A stretch of DNA of 9,249 nt from Pseudomonadota bacterium (lineage in GTDB: Bacteria; Desulfobacterota; Syntrophobacteria; Syntrophobacterales; Syntrophobacteraceae). Position numbers and translations under genes: made by a program. The DNA is taken from the NCBI GenBank assembly GCA_023442755.1, contig JAEZXS010000274.1, forward strand, positions 1 through 9,249. The letters run 5' to 3'. Positions 1 through 7,955 of the stretch are shown here, piece by piece. Positions within the stretch are counted from its first letter, which is position 1. Every line of letters starts with the position of its first letter. A model generated the notes under the pieces. The model was not told where the DNA came from. It saw nothing but the letters and a program-made list of their open reading frames with translations, and made no database searches.

Positions 1-48
1 GTCAATAAGTCTCATATTCGACCTATATCACTTATGGCAAGGCGATAC

Positions 49-780
49 TCAGATTTTTCCCCCGAGGTAGGCGGCCTGCATCTCGGGATTTCGGGCGATC
101 TCCTCGGCGCTTCCCTCCAGCACTATACGGCCCAATTCCAGCACGTATGCCCTATGCGCCAGCTTCAGCGCCGCCCTTGCATTCTGCTCGACCAGAATGA
201 TCGTAACCCCGGAAGCGTTTACTTCCGCAAGTGTCACGAAAATCGTTTTGACGAGCAAAGGGGCGAGGCCCAGGCTCGGTTCGTCGAGCAGCAGAATTTT
301 CGGTCGGCTCATGAGCGCCCGTCCGATCGCAAGCATCTGCTGTTCCCCGCCGCTCAGGGTTCCGCCAAGCTGGCCGGATCTCTGCTCTAATATCGGGAAA
401 AGGGAGTAGATCCACTCCTCCGACTTTCTCGCCTGTTCTGAATCCGCACTCGAGTAAGCACCGAGGCGCATGTTCTCCCGAACCGTTAGCGTTCCGAAAA
501 TGCGCCGCCCTTCCGGAACCTGGGCAATTCCCTTCCTGACTATGGAGTGGGCGGGCATGTTCTGAATCGGTTCACCATTGAACCGGATCATTCCCCCTGA
601 CGGCCTCACCAGACCGGAGATGGAAAGCAGCGTGGTCGATTTGCCGGCTCCGTTGGCTCCCAGAACGGTGATGATCTCCCCTTCCCCGGCTTCCAGGTCG
701 ATTCCATGGAGGGCTTCGATATTTCCGTATTTCACTTTCAGGTTTTCGATTGAGAGAAGCTTTTTTTCCACTGTTACCAT
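49..780 (-). CDS. livF: Branched-chain amino acid ABC transporter ATPase LivF
   Basis: This is one of the two cytoplasmic ATPases that power the LIV-type amino acid importer. The 243-residue length is usual for LivF. Walker A (GANGAGKST) is at residues 41-49, the LivF-type VPEGRR segment at 88-93, the ABC signature LSGGEQQ at 142-148, and Walker B (ILLLDE) at 162-167. The switch position reads LVEQN, with Gln instead of His, which is normal for LivF and separates it from LivG. The ATG at 780 overlaps the livG stop (774-776) by 7 bases, so translation is probably coupled. It is the last gene of the operon. I see no terminator in the 48 bases between its stop and the window edge. Family assignment is secure; the transported substrate is not readable from this subunit. 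Confidence 0.96.
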   Translation of the reverse strand: MVTVEKKLLSIENLKVKYGNIEALHGIDLEAGEGEIITVLGANGAGKSTTLLSISGLVRPSGGMIRFNGEPIQNMPAHSIVRKGIAQVPEGRRIFGTLTVRENMRLGAYSSADSEQARKSEEWIYSLFPILEQRSGQLGGTLSGGEQQMLAIGRALMSRPKILLLDEPSLGLAPLLVKTIFVTLAEVNASGVTIILVEQNARAALKLAHRAYVLELGRIVLEGSAEEIARNPEMQAAYLGGKI

Positions 781-1541
781 TCTTTTTCGGTGCCGAGATA
801 AGCTTCTATCACCCGTTTGTCCCGCCTGATCTCTTCGGGAGGACCTTCGGCGATCTTGGAGCCGTATTCGAGTACCACGATTTTTTCGCAGACTTCCATG
901 ACGAGGTTCATGTCGTGCTCGATCAGGAGCACTGTAACGCCTCCATCCCGTATTCTGCGAATCAGGGTGATGAGCTGGGCCGTTTCCTTGTCGTTCATGC
1001 CCCCGGCCGGTTCGTCCAGGATGAGCAGTTTCGGATGCGTGGCCAGCGCCCGGGCGATTTCGAGAAGCCTCTGGTTTCCATACGACAGATTCCTGGCAAG
1101 GGCGCCTTCATGACCGCCGAGGCCGACGAATCCTATCATGCGGAGAGCGTCCTCCAATGCTTCCCGTTCTTCGGCTCTTTGATGCGGAGTGTGGAACAGT
1201 GAGGAAATCACTCCCGACCTGAGCCGCAGGTGGCTACCGGCAAGCACGTTTTCAATAACGGGGAGGTTTTGGAAAAGCCGTATCGACTGGAAGGTTCGCG
1301 CGATTCCCATCGAGACGATCTTGTGCGCTTTGGCCCGCGCAATCGATTTCTGATTGAAGCGGATTTCGCCCTGGTCCGGCTGATAGATGCCGGTAATGAG
1401 GTTGAAAACGGTGGTCTTGCCCGCTCCGTTCGGGCCTATGAGCCCGGAGATGGATCCGTCGTCGACATCGAAGGACACGTTGTTTACCGCGGTAAGACCG
1501 CCGAAGTTTTTCACGAGCCGGTTGAGACTGAGGAGACTCAT
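774..1541 (-). CDS. livG: Branched-chain amino acid ABC transporter ATPase LivG
   Basis: This is the second ATPase of the LIV importer and pairs with LivF under the LivH/LivM permease dimer. The 255-residue length is normal. Walker A (GPNGAGKTT) is at residues 36-44, the Q-loop Gln at 85, the LivG-style signature LSYGNQR at 152-158 (Tyr instead of the usual second Gly), Walker B (LLILDE) at 172-177 and the switch His at 209 in LIEHD. The family C-terminus EEIRRDKRVIEAYLG is present. The start ATG at 1541 overlaps the livM stop in a 4-base ATGA, and the gene runs 7 bases into livF. These overlaps show one polycistronic unit. All motifs needed for ATP hydrolysis are intact. Confidence 0.96.
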   Translation of the reverse strand: MSLLSLNRLVKNFGGLTAVNNVSFDVDDGSISGLIGPNGAGKTTVFNLITGIYQPDQGEIRFNQKSIARAKAHKIVSMGIARTFQSIRLFQNLPVIENVLAGSHLRLRSGVISSLFHTPHQRAEEREALEDALRMIGFVGLGGHEGALARNLSYGNQRLLEIARALATHPKLLILDEPAGGMNDKETAQLITLIRRIRDGGVTVLLIEHDMNLVMEVCEKIVVLEYGSKIAEGPPEEIRRDKRVIEAYLGTEKEW

Positions 1542-2503
1542 GCTTCAGCCCCCTCGCGCGCCTTTACCGGAATAGCATACTTTCTCGGGCGCTGCGGCAG
1601 GATGCCCTGGTTGCGGAAGAGCATCATGAGGATCATCGCAGCCCCGAAGATGAGCATCCGGGCATTTGCGAAATCCCGGAACAACTCTGGGAGGCCGATC
1701 ACCAGGAACGCCCCCAGGAACATGCCGGGAATGCTGCCCGAGCCGCCAAGGATTACAATGGCGAACATGAGGACGGATTCCCAGAACGTGAAGGATTCCG
1801 GAGAGATTATCGTCATTTTTGCCGCATAGATGTTTCCGGCCATTCCGGCCCACGCTGCCCCGAGGACGAACGCGGCGAGTTTGTAGTGCGCCGCATTGAT
1901 TCCACAGCCCTGGGCCGCGATTTCGTCTTCCCGGAGGTAATTCAGAGCGCGGCCGAAACGCGAATTTTCCAGAAAATGAAACAAGACGGCACTGAGACCA
2001 GTCAAGATCCAGATAAGATAAAAGAAATGGTAGGGGGTGCGCAGGGTAAAGCCGAATATCGCAGGTCGAGAGATCCCGAAAATACCATTGGACCCTCCGG
2101 TCAGCCCGAACACGTCATTGACGAGGGCAATGCGCAGGATCTCGCCGATCCCAATGGTCACGATGCACAGGTAATCGCCCCGCAGGTGGATGATCGGGCG
2201 TGCTATGATAAGCGCAAAAAGCCCCGCGCAGACTCCTGAGATCGGGATAAGCCACAGGATCGGAATGTGATAGCTGGTATTAAGGATCGCGGCAGTGTAC
2301 GCGCCGACGGCATAAAAGGCGGCGTGCCCGAGGTTGAAAAGGCCGGCGTCTCCCACGATGATATTAAGACTGAGCGCAAGCAGCGTGTAGATGCCTATGC
2401 TGTTCAGTACGTCTATCCAGTACGAATTCAATAACGCGGGAGGCACGGCGAACCACAGGAGCGCAAGACAGATGATGGGAGTGAGCTTAAGGATCTTTTT
2501 CAT
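1538..2503 (-). CDS. livM: Branched-chain amino acid ABC transporter permease LivM
   Basis: This is an inner-membrane permease subunit of the LIV importer, 321 residues and mostly hydrophobic, with roughly eight to ten membrane segments. Family landmarks are GDAGLFNLGHAAFYAVGAY near residues 51-69, GLTGGSNGIFGI near 133-144, and the cytoplasmic loop that contacts the ATPases (SRFGRALNYLREDEIAA, about 186-202), followed by GGSGSIPGMFLGA. The start follows a short basic N-terminus (MKK) and overlaps the livH stop by the 4-base ATGA at 2500-2503. At the other end it overlaps livG by 4 bases. It probably forms a heterodimer with LivH. No missing segment or frameshift is visible. Substrate range (Leu/Ile/Val, or other amino acids including proline) cannot be told from the sequence. 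Confidence 0.95.
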   Translation of the reverse strand: MKKILKLTPIICLALLWFAVPPALLNSYWIDVLNSIGIYTLLALSLNIIVGDAGLFNLGHAAFYAVGAYTAAILNTSYHIPILWLIPISGVCAGLFALIIARPIIHLRGDYLCIVTIGIGEILRIALVNDVFGLTGGSNGIFGISRPAIFGFTLRTPYHFFYLIWILTGLSAVLFHFLENSRFGRALNYLREDEIAAQGCGINAAHYKLAAFVLGAAWAGMAGNIYAAKMTIISPESFTFWESVLMFAIVILGGSGSIPGMFLGAFLVIGLPELFRDFANARMLIFGAAMILMMLFRNQGILPQRPRKYAIPVKAREGAEA

Positions 2504-3405
2504 ACTTTTTCCGCAACCCGCTCCCCGAGGATACCCGTTGGTCGTACGATGAGTATCAGGATAAGGACCAGGAAGGCAATCGCATCTTTCCAGGCAAAGG
2601 AGATGTAGGCCGAACCGAGCGCTTCGATTACTCCGAGGATAATTCCACCCAGCATCGCGCCGGGAATATTGCCTATGCCGCCCAGGATTGCGGCGGTGAA
2701 CGCCTTCAACCCGTAGCCCCAGCCCATGATGAAATTGATCTGCCCGTAATAGAGCCCCACCATGAGCCCGGCGGCCCCGCCCATTGCCGGTCCTATCATG
2801 AAAACCAGCAGAATGACCCGGTCCACGTTAATACCCATGAGTCTCGCCGCACCCTGGTCGATTGCCGCGGCCCTGATCGCTGTTCCGGTTTTTGTTTTCT
2901 GGATGAAGAAGTAGAGAAACGCCATCATGAGAATCGATGCCAGGAACACCAGCAGTCGCACTACGGGGATTTCCATTCCAAACAGGGCGATGGAGGTTTT
3001 CGGGAGAATGTTTTGCGGGTAAACCTGAAATCTCGCCCCGTAGATGAGCATGATCGTATTTTGGAGAAAAATGGATGCCCCAAGCGCAGAGACGACCGCA
3101 GAGAGCCGCGGGGACTGCCTCAACGGCCGGTACGCAACCCGGTCCAGGATGGCCCCGACAAGAGCGACCAGTCCCATGATCATGATGATGAGCACAAGGC
3201 TTCCCCAGAGCGGACCGATTCGGTCGGTCAGGGCCAGGGACGTCAAAAGGCTCAGACCGAGATAGGCTCCAAGGGTAAAGAGTTCGCTGTGGGCAAAGTT
3301 TATGAGCTTCAGCACGCCATAGACCATGGTGTAGCCCAGGGCAATGAGCGCATAAATCGACCCGACGGCGAGACCGTTCGTTAGCTGTTGGAAAAAGACT
3401 TCCAT
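2500..3405 (-). CDS. livH: Branched-chain amino acid ABC transporter permease LivH
   Basis: This is the first permease subunit of the LIV importer, 301 residues from the ATG at 3405. The N-terminus MEVFFQQLTNGLAVGSIYAL matches the conserved LivH start, followed by the family block GYTMVYGVLKLINFAHSELF. The ATPase-contact loop (AIRAAAIDQGAARLMGINVD) and the GGIGNIPGAMLGG motif are near the C-terminal third. The frame stays open to an ATG at 3495, but those extra 30 residues are polar, unlike LivH, and that ATG lies inside a perfect hairpin, so I reject the longer form. The 3405 start has only a weak upstream GGAAG about 15 bases away, so initiation may be inefficient. It lies 196 bases downstream of livK and overlaps livM by ATGA. 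Confidence 0.93.
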   Translation of the reverse strand: MEVFFQQLTNGLAVGSIYALIALGYTMVYGVLKLINFAHSELFTLGAYLGLSLLTSLALTDRIGPLWGSLVLIIMIMGLVALVGAILDRVAYRPLRQSPRLSAVVSALGASIFLQNTIMLIYGARFQVYPQNILPKTSIALFGMEIPVVRLLVFLASILMMAFLYFFIQKTKTGTAIRAAAIDQGAARLMGINVDRVILLVFMIGPAMGGAAGLMVGLYYGQINFIMGWGYGLKAFTAAILGGIGNIPGAMLGGIILGVIEALGSAYISFAWKDAIAFLVLILILIVRPTGILGERVAEKV

Positions 3406-3491
3406 TACGTTTGTTATCTGCTTCCGACGTTGCGAGGCGCCCGCCTGTGGCGGATGGAACCCGACCCGACCCAGGTGGCGCGTTAATACCG

Positions 3492-3519
3492 GCATGGACG
3501 GAGCCGGGTCCGTCCATGC
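3492..3519. repeat. Perfect 11-base hairpin between livK and livH
   Basis: The arms GCATGGACGGA (3492-3502) and TCCGTCCATGC (3509-3519) are exact reverse complements around a 6-base loop. In the minus-strand transcript this makes a strong stem about 90 bases upstream of the livH start. No T-run follows it on either strand, so it is not a standard intrinsic terminator. Known roles of such stems in binding-protein operons are to protect the upstream message from 3' exonucleases or to mark a processing site. Here that would raise livK message over livHMGF. The stem is directly visible; its role is inference. Confidence 0.7.
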
Positions 3520-3538
3520 ATTGCAATCCTGTCACGCG

Positions 3539-3582
3539 AAAAGGGAATAAAAGAAGATGAGCGGTTCACCTGCGGAGAACCG
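3539..3582 (-). terminator. Hairpin with T-rich tail after livK: likely leaky terminator
   Basis: Read on the minus strand, CGGTTC (3582-3577) pairs with GAACCG (3567-3562). Inside the loop two further C-G pairs can form across a T-T mismatch, leaving a 3-base loop. The stem begins 20 bases after the livK stop codon. It is followed by a pyrimidine-rich stretch containing two runs of four T (3561-3539), interrupted by C and A. That is a weak match to a rho-independent terminator and fits partial termination or 3'-end stabilisation, letting some transcripts continue into livH. A complete terminator is less likely because livHMGF shows no good promoter of its own. Confidence 0.45.
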
Positions 3583-3601
3583 GATTGACCTTTACGTTCC
3601 C

Positions 3602-4729
3602 TTACTGCTGGAGTGAGAATTCCCCATCTTTGCCGACTTTATAAACCCGGTAGACTTCTCCTATCCTGTCGCCCTTGTCGTTGAAGGAGATTTTTCCGGT
3701 AAGCCCGGGAAAGTCTTTTAACTCTTTATGGAGGTAATCGGCAACCTTTGCGGTATCTTCCGATTTTGCCTGTTCAATGGCGTAAACTGCTGCCCGGAAT
3801 CCGTCTCCGGCAAGCACGGCATAGATCGAGTTGGGAGGATTCCCGTATTTTTTCGTAAACGCAGCCAGGAAAGATCGCGCTTCCTCGGACGGCAGGTCCT
3901 TCGGAAGCGGCGCGCTTACGAAGTAGAAATCCGCAGCGGCATCCTTCCCTGCGATCTTCACCAGATCCGGGTTGTTGGTGGCGTCACCGCCCATGAACTT
4001 CACGTCCCAGTTCATCTGCTTCTTCTGCTTCAGTAGAAGACCTGCTTCGCCATAGTACCCGGTAAAGAAGACCATATCCGGCTGGACCGATTTCATCTTC
4101 GTGAGGACAGCCGTGTAATCCTGTTCCTTCGCCGTCAGGGCGTCGAAGAAAACGATCGGCACGTCCTTGTCGTTCTTGAGAATCCCGCGGGTCTCCTCGG
4201 CGAGTCCCTTCGCATATGTGCTGTTGTCGTGCAGGATGGCGAGCTTTTTGGTTCCAAGCTTCTTTATCGCCTGGGCGGCGACTTTTGCCTGTTCGTCATC
4301 CCGGGGGCACGTTCTGAAAAAGTATTTCAGCCCCTTTTCCGTCAGTCGAATGGCGGTGGAACCATCGGCAATCTGAATGATCCTGGCTTCGTCATATATG
4401 TTCTGAGTCGCTTCGGTAACCGCAGAACCGTAAGTTCCGATTACTGCTGCAAGCCCACGGGTGACCAGGCGCTGAGCGGCAAGTGCTGCAGTCCTCGGGT
4501 CCCCGCCGTCATCTTCCGTAAGTACCTCGACCTTCTTGCCCAGAACTCCGCCCTTTGCATTCAACTCGTCGGCAAGCAGTTCGAGCACCTGTTTCATTTC
4601 GGCGCCTTCACTGGCCCAGGAACCCGTAAGGGGACCCATCAGGCCGATCTTGAGAGGTTCGGCGGCGCCGGCCCGCAAAGCGGGCGCCAGAAACAGCACA
4701 GCGAGTGCACAAATGAAAATCTTCCTCAT
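3602..4729 (-). CDS. livK: Branched-chain amino acid ABC transporter substrate-binding protein
   Basis: This is a periplasmic type I solute-binding protein that captures an amino acid and delivers it to LivH/LivM. It is 375 residues, usual for the Leu/Ile/Val-binding (Peripla_BP_6) family. A Sec signal peptide is clear: basic MRK, hydrophobic core IFICALAVLFLAPAL, then an Ala-rich cleavage region near residues 19-24. There is no lipobox, so it should be soluble in the periplasm. Family features follow: KIGLMGPLTGSWASEG at the mature N-terminus, a VLGKKVEVLTEDDGGDP segment, and AAVIGTYGSAVTEA, where the first lobe contacts ligand. The ATG at 4729 has a good ribosome site (AGGGGG, about 6 bases upstream). 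It is the first gene of the operon and is divergent from putA. Ligand is unproven: Leu/Ile/Val by family, possibly proline by context. Confidence 0.93.
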   Translation of the reverse strand: MRKIFICALAVLFLAPALRAGAAEPLKIGLMGPLTGSWASEGAEMKQVLELLADELNAKGGVLGKKVEVLTEDDGGDPRTAALAAQRLVTRGLAAVIGTYGSAVTEATQNIYDEARIIQIADGSTAIRLTEKGLKYFFRTCPRDDEQAKVAAQAIKKLGTKKLAILHDNSTYAKGLAEETRGILKNDKDVPIVFFDALTAKEQDYTAVLTKMKSVQPDMVFFTGYYGEAGLLLKQKKQMNWDVKFMGGDATNNPDLVKIAGKDAAADFYFVSAPLPKDLPSEEARSFLAAFTKKYGNPPNSIYAVLAGDGFRAAVYAIEQAKSEDTAKVADYLHKELKDFPGLTGKISFNDKGDRIGEVYRVYKVGKDGEFSLQQ

Positions 4730-4768
4730 CGCATTCCCCCTGGAAAATATTATTGAAACAATTTCTGG

Positions 4769-4793
4769 AACTTTTCGGAAGTTGCCGAAACTT
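4769..4793. promoter_or_regulatory. Candidate operator: alternating AACTT/AAGTT half-sites, 10-base period
   Basis: AACTT at 4769-4773, its reverse complement AAGTT at 4779-4783, and AACTT at 4789-4793 start exactly 10 bases apart, one helical turn. A second, overlapping inverted repeat is TTTCGG (4773-4778) with CCGAAA (4785-4790). The array covers the -10 box and probable transcription start of the livK promoter, the place where a repressor would block. The repeat geometry is seen directly. The regulator is unknown, and no regulator gene lies in the window. Confidence 0.45.
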
Positions 4794-4817
4794 ATCAGTA
4801 TGTGACCCTTATGTCAA
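4789..4817 (-). promoter_or_regulatory. Sigma70-type promoter for the liv operon
   Basis: On the minus strand a perfect -35 box TTGACA (4817-4812) is followed by a 17-base spacer and TAAGTT (4794-4789). That -10 matches the consensus at only 3 of 6 positions. The nearby GATAAG gives 4 of 6 with a 15-base spacer. Transcription would begin near 4782, leaving a leader of about 50 bases before the livK ATG. A perfect -35 with a poor -10 suits a regulated promoter. I found no equally convincing promoter facing putA; TTATAT at 4878-4883 is a possible -10 without a matching -35. Confidence 0.6.
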
Positions 4818-4920
4818 TTGAGTCCATATCGGTACGTCATTTCCACCAAACCAGTGTGCTCCCGAGGCAAGGCTGCGTTATATTGCTTATGGTTGATATG
4901 TGGCTTTGCGGATACGCCTG

Positions 4921-4930
4921 AAGGGAGGGG
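4921..4930 (+). promoter_or_regulatory. Ribosome binding site fixing the putA start
   Basis: AAGGGAGGGG ends 7 bases before the ATG at 4938. This purine block is the only good Shine-Dalgarno match in the region. It supports 4938 over the upstream in-frame possibilities (TTG at 4818 or 4893). The 4818 start would lie directly beside the -35 box of the divergent livK promoter and would add about 40 residues of cysteine-containing sequence unlike a PutA N-terminus. Confidence 0.8.
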
Positions 4931-4937
4931 AGCCTGG

Positions 4938-7900
4938 ATGTCTTCGGAGCTCGAAAACAGAATTCGTGAAACGGGTATGCATCTCTACAGCCTTATGGAG
5001 GAGGAGTCCCGATCCATCTTCCGGAAGGAATACTGGACGGGCAAGCTCTTCGAATGGTGCATGCACCACGAACCGTTCAAGGTGCAGATGTTTCGTTTCG
5101 TGGATGTCTTTCCTTACCTCAAAAGCCCTGAATCGGTCATGCACCACCTCCGCACCTATTTTTCCGATCCGGCAATAGATTTTCCTTCCGCCCTGGACAG
5201 GGGGCTGAAGTTCGCTTCCCCTTCCTGGATGGGCTCCCGGATCATTGCTAAAAGCATCGCCCGCAACATAGGCAGGATCGCCGAACAGTTTATTGTCGGC
5301 GAGACTCCCATGCAGAGCCTTACGGCTCTCGAAGGGCTGCGGACAAGGGGCCTGGGATTTTCCATAGACTTGCTGGGCGAGGCAGTGGTTTCCGAATACG
5401 AAGCCCTGGATTACCAGGACCGCTACCTGCACCTGGTAGACCTTCTCGGCACAGCTCAAACGAAATGGCCCGCACTCGGGAGCATTTCCGGAGAGCTGGA
5501 CTGGGGACACTCGCCCCGGGTGAATATTTCCTTGAAGACCTCCGCGATGTATTCTCAGATAAACCCGTGCGCCGTCAGGCACTCGATTGAAAAATCCAAG
5601 GAGCGGCTGCGCCCCATTCTGCGAAAGGCCATTCACAGCGGGGCCTTCATCTGCCTGGATATGGAACACTACTCCATCAAGAATTTCACTCTCGCCCTCT
5701 ACCGCAGCCTGATGGAAGAACCGGAATTCAGGGGGTACCCTCACACGGGAATCGTGATCCAGGCATACCTCCAGGACAGCGAGAGCGATATCGAGAGGAT
5801 GATCGAATGGGCGAGAGAAGGCGATTTTCATTTTACAATCCGCCTGGTCAAAGGCGCCTACTGGGACCAGGAGGTGATCCATGCCCGGCAGATGAACTGG
5901 CCGGCCCCAGTTTTTACGAACAAACTGGAAACGGATGCCAATTTCGAGCGGCTTGCCCGGCTCATTTTGAAGAATAGCCCCCACGTCAGGCTTGCCTGTG
6001 CTTCGCACAACGTACGATCCATTGCTGCCGTCGTGGAAGCGGCTAAGGATCTGGGCCTGTCGAATGACGACCTTGAGTACCAGGTCCTGTACGGAATGGG
6101 CGAGCCGGTTCGCATCGCACTCAACAAGGCTGGGCTGCACGTCCGCGTATACTGCCCCATCGGGGAAATGGTCCAGGGCATGTCCTACCTCGTTCGCAGG
6201 CTCCTCGAGAACACGGCAAACGAGTCGTTTCTGAGATTGAGCTTCTCGGAAAAGCTGCCCAAAGGCGAACTCCTCCGCAACCCGGTACACAAGCTCGCGG
6301 AAGCCCTCCCACAAAAACCACCCGGACGACAGCCCACTGCAACCTCACAACCCGCACCTTTTCGCATCGAACCCCGCTTCGACTGGTCCCGGGACGAACA
6401 CCGTGAAAAGTTCGAAAAGGCGCTCCAAAAGGTTCGGGGCACCTTCCCCATTACGGTCCCCCTGCAAATCGGAGGAAGGAAGATTCCAACCGGCAACGTT
6501 TTTCAGTCGCTGAACCCCAACAATGCCCGTGAGGTCGTCGGAATCGTAAGCTCTGCCGGCATCCGGGAGGCGGCGCTTGCCGTCGATGCGGCGGCAAGCG
6601 CCCAGCCCGCGTGGCGAAACACGTCTGCCGAGGACAGGGCGCGCTTTCTTTTCCGGGCCGCCGAATCCGCCAGGAAGAGAAGGTATGATCTTGCCGCCCT
6701 GCAGGTATTCGAAGTCGGAAAGACCTGGAGCGAGGCGGATGCCGATGTGTGCGAAGCCATCGACTACATGGAATATTACGCGCGCGAAATGCTCCGTTAC
6801 GGCCGGCCGATACGGATGGAGCGGATTCCGGGTGAAAAGAGCGTCCTCCTCTACGAGGGTCGGGGAGTTGCTGTCGTGATCGCACCCTGGAATTTTCCCA
6901 TGGCGATTTCGGCCGGTATGAGTTCCGCCGCCGTCGTCGCCGGAAACACGGTTGTCTATAAACCGGCCTCCCAGTCTCCGGTCATCGGCTATGCTCTGGC
7001 CGATATTTTCGAGGAGGCCGGTCTGCCTAAAGGCGTTTTCAACTTTTTGCCCGGCCCTGGGAACCAACTGGGCGACTTTCTTACCGGCCATCCGGAAGTC
7101 GCGCTCATCGCCTTCACGGGAAGCCGTGGAGTGGGAATGCATATTCTTGAGCAGGCATCCAGAACCCCTCCCGATGCGGTCGCCCTCAAAACCGTTATCG
7201 CAGAGATGGGCGGCAAGAACGCCATAATCGTCGATTCCGACGCCGACCTCGATGAAGCGATCATTTATACCATTAACTCCGCGTTCGGCTACCAGGGACA
7301 AAAGTGTTCGGCATGTTCCAGGCTCATCGTACTGGAGGAAAACTATGAGAGGCTCCTCGGCAGACTCAAAGCGGCAGCTGAGAGCATAAACATCGGCCCA
7401 GTCGAAAACCCGGAGAATTTCATGGGATCGGTAATCGAGCCGGCCGCCAGGGAGAAGATTCTGAAGTATATCGAAATCGGCAGGCGGGAAGCTTCAGTGC
7501 TGGTTGAAAGGCAAGTTCCGATCGAGGGCGCCGACACCGTTCCCCTGGTCATATTCACCAATGTTCGTCCGGAGAGCAGACTGGCGCAGGACGAGATCTT
7601 CGGGCCCGTTCTGTCCATAATAAAAGTCAGGGATTTCGACGAAGCCCTGCGAGTTGCAAACGGGACCCGCTATGCACTGACCGGCGGCGTTCTCTCCCGG
7701 GACCCCGGAAATATCGACAAAGCCCGAAAGACTTTCCGCGTCGGCAATCTGTATATAAACCGCGAATGCACCGGGGCGGTGGTCGGCCGGCACCCGTTCG
7801 GCGGGTTCAAAATGTCCGGGCTCGGGTCAAAGGCGGGCGGGCCGGACTACCTGCTTCACTATCTCTTGCCGAGGAATATAGCCGAGAATTCCGTGAGAAG

Positions 7901-7940
7901 GGGATTTGCGCCGCACGAGATGGAGCAGGGACGCGATTGA
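4938..7940 (+). CDS. putA: Bifunctional proline dehydrogenase / P5C dehydrogenase PutA
   Basis: PutA oxidises proline to glutamate in two steps: an FAD-dependent proline dehydrogenase passes electrons to membrane quinone, then an NAD-dependent aldehyde dehydrogenase oxidises glutamate semialdehyde. This copy is 1000 residues, the short type A PutA size. The N-terminal helical region comes first. The proline dehydrogenase barrel has Lys200 (SLKTSAM), Asp241 (CLDMEHY), RLVKGAYWD at 302-310 and the substrate-binding Arg pair 420-421 in YLVRRLLEN. After a linker of about 60 residues, the aldehyde dehydrogenase has APWNFP (649-654), Glu756 in AEMGGKN, catalytic Cys790 in GQKCSA, EIFGPV, and a C-terminal HPFGGFKMSGLGSKAGGPDY. 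There is no N-terminal ribbon-helix-helix domain, so unlike E. coli PutA it should not repress its own gene. It is divergent from livK and ends 15 bases from a convergent gene. Confidence 0.97.
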   Translation: MSSELENRIRETGMHLYSLMEEESRSIFRKEYWTGKLFEWCMHHEPFKVQMFRFVDVFPYLKSPESVMHHLRTYFSDPAIDFPSALDRGLKFASPSWMGSRIIAKSIARNIGRIAEQFIVGETPMQSLTALEGLRTRGLGFSIDLLGEAVVSEYEALDYQDRYLHLVDLLGTAQTKWPALGSISGELDWGHSPRVNISLKTSAMYSQINPCAVRHSIEKSKERLRPILRKAIHSGAFICLDMEHYSIKNFTLALYRSLMEEPEFRGYPHTGIVIQAYLQDSESDIERMIEWAREGDFHFTIRLVKGAYWDQEVIHARQMNWPAPVFTNKLETDANFERLARLILKNSPHVRLACASHNVRSIAAVVEAAKDLGLSNDDLEYQVLYGMGEPVRIALNKAGLHVRVYCPIGEMVQGMSYLVRRLLENTANESFLRLSFSEKLPKGELLRNPVHKLAEALPQKPPGRQPTATSQPAPFRIEPRFDWSRDEHREKFEKALQKVRGTFPITVPLQIGGRKIPTGNVFQSLNPNNAREVVGIVSSAGIREAALAVDAAASAQPAWRNTSAEDRARFLFRAAESARKRRYDLAALQVFEVGKTWSEADADVCEAIDYMEYYAREMLRYGRPIRMERIPGEKSVLLYEGRGVAVVIAPWNFPMAISAGMSSAAVVAGNTVVYKPASQSPVIGYALADIFEEAGLPKGVFNFLPGPGNQLGDFLTGHPEVALIAFTGSRGVGMHILEQASRTPPDAVALKTVIAEMGGKNAIIVDSDADLDEAIIYTINSAFGYQGQKCSACSRLIVLEENYERLLGRLKAAAESINIGPVENPENFMGSVIEPAAREKILKYIEIGRREASVLVERQVPIEGADTVPLVIFTNVRPESRLAQDEIFGPVLSIIKVRDFDEALRVANGTRYALTGGVLSRDPGNIDKARKTFRVGNLYINRECTGAVVGRHPFGGFKMSGLGSKAGGPDYLLHYLLPRNIAENSVRRGFAPHEMEQGRD

Positions 7941-7955
7941 GAAAAGGGACGCTGT

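Noticed and set aside
1..48. Possible terminator after livF
   Set aside because: I see no stem with a T-run in these 48 bases. A terminator may lie beyond the window edge.
3406..3495. Extended livH start at 3495
   Set aside because: The extra 30 residues are polar and unlike LivH, the ATG lies inside the 11-base hairpin, and the conserved N-terminus begins at 3405.
4752..4762. ATTG-AAA-CAAT inverted repeat in the livK leader
   Set aside because: Four-base arms in an AT-rich stretch are likely by chance, and the site has no clear link to the promoter.
4887..6314. 475-codon open frame antisense to putA
   Set aside because: It lies wholly opposite a well-supported PutA gene. Long antisense frames are expected from third-position GC bias, and its translation shows no recognisable domain.
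6345..7301. 318-codon open frame antisense to the PutA aldehyde dehydrogenase part
   Set aside because: Same shadow effect; it covers conserved ALDH motifs on the other strand and has no family features of its own.
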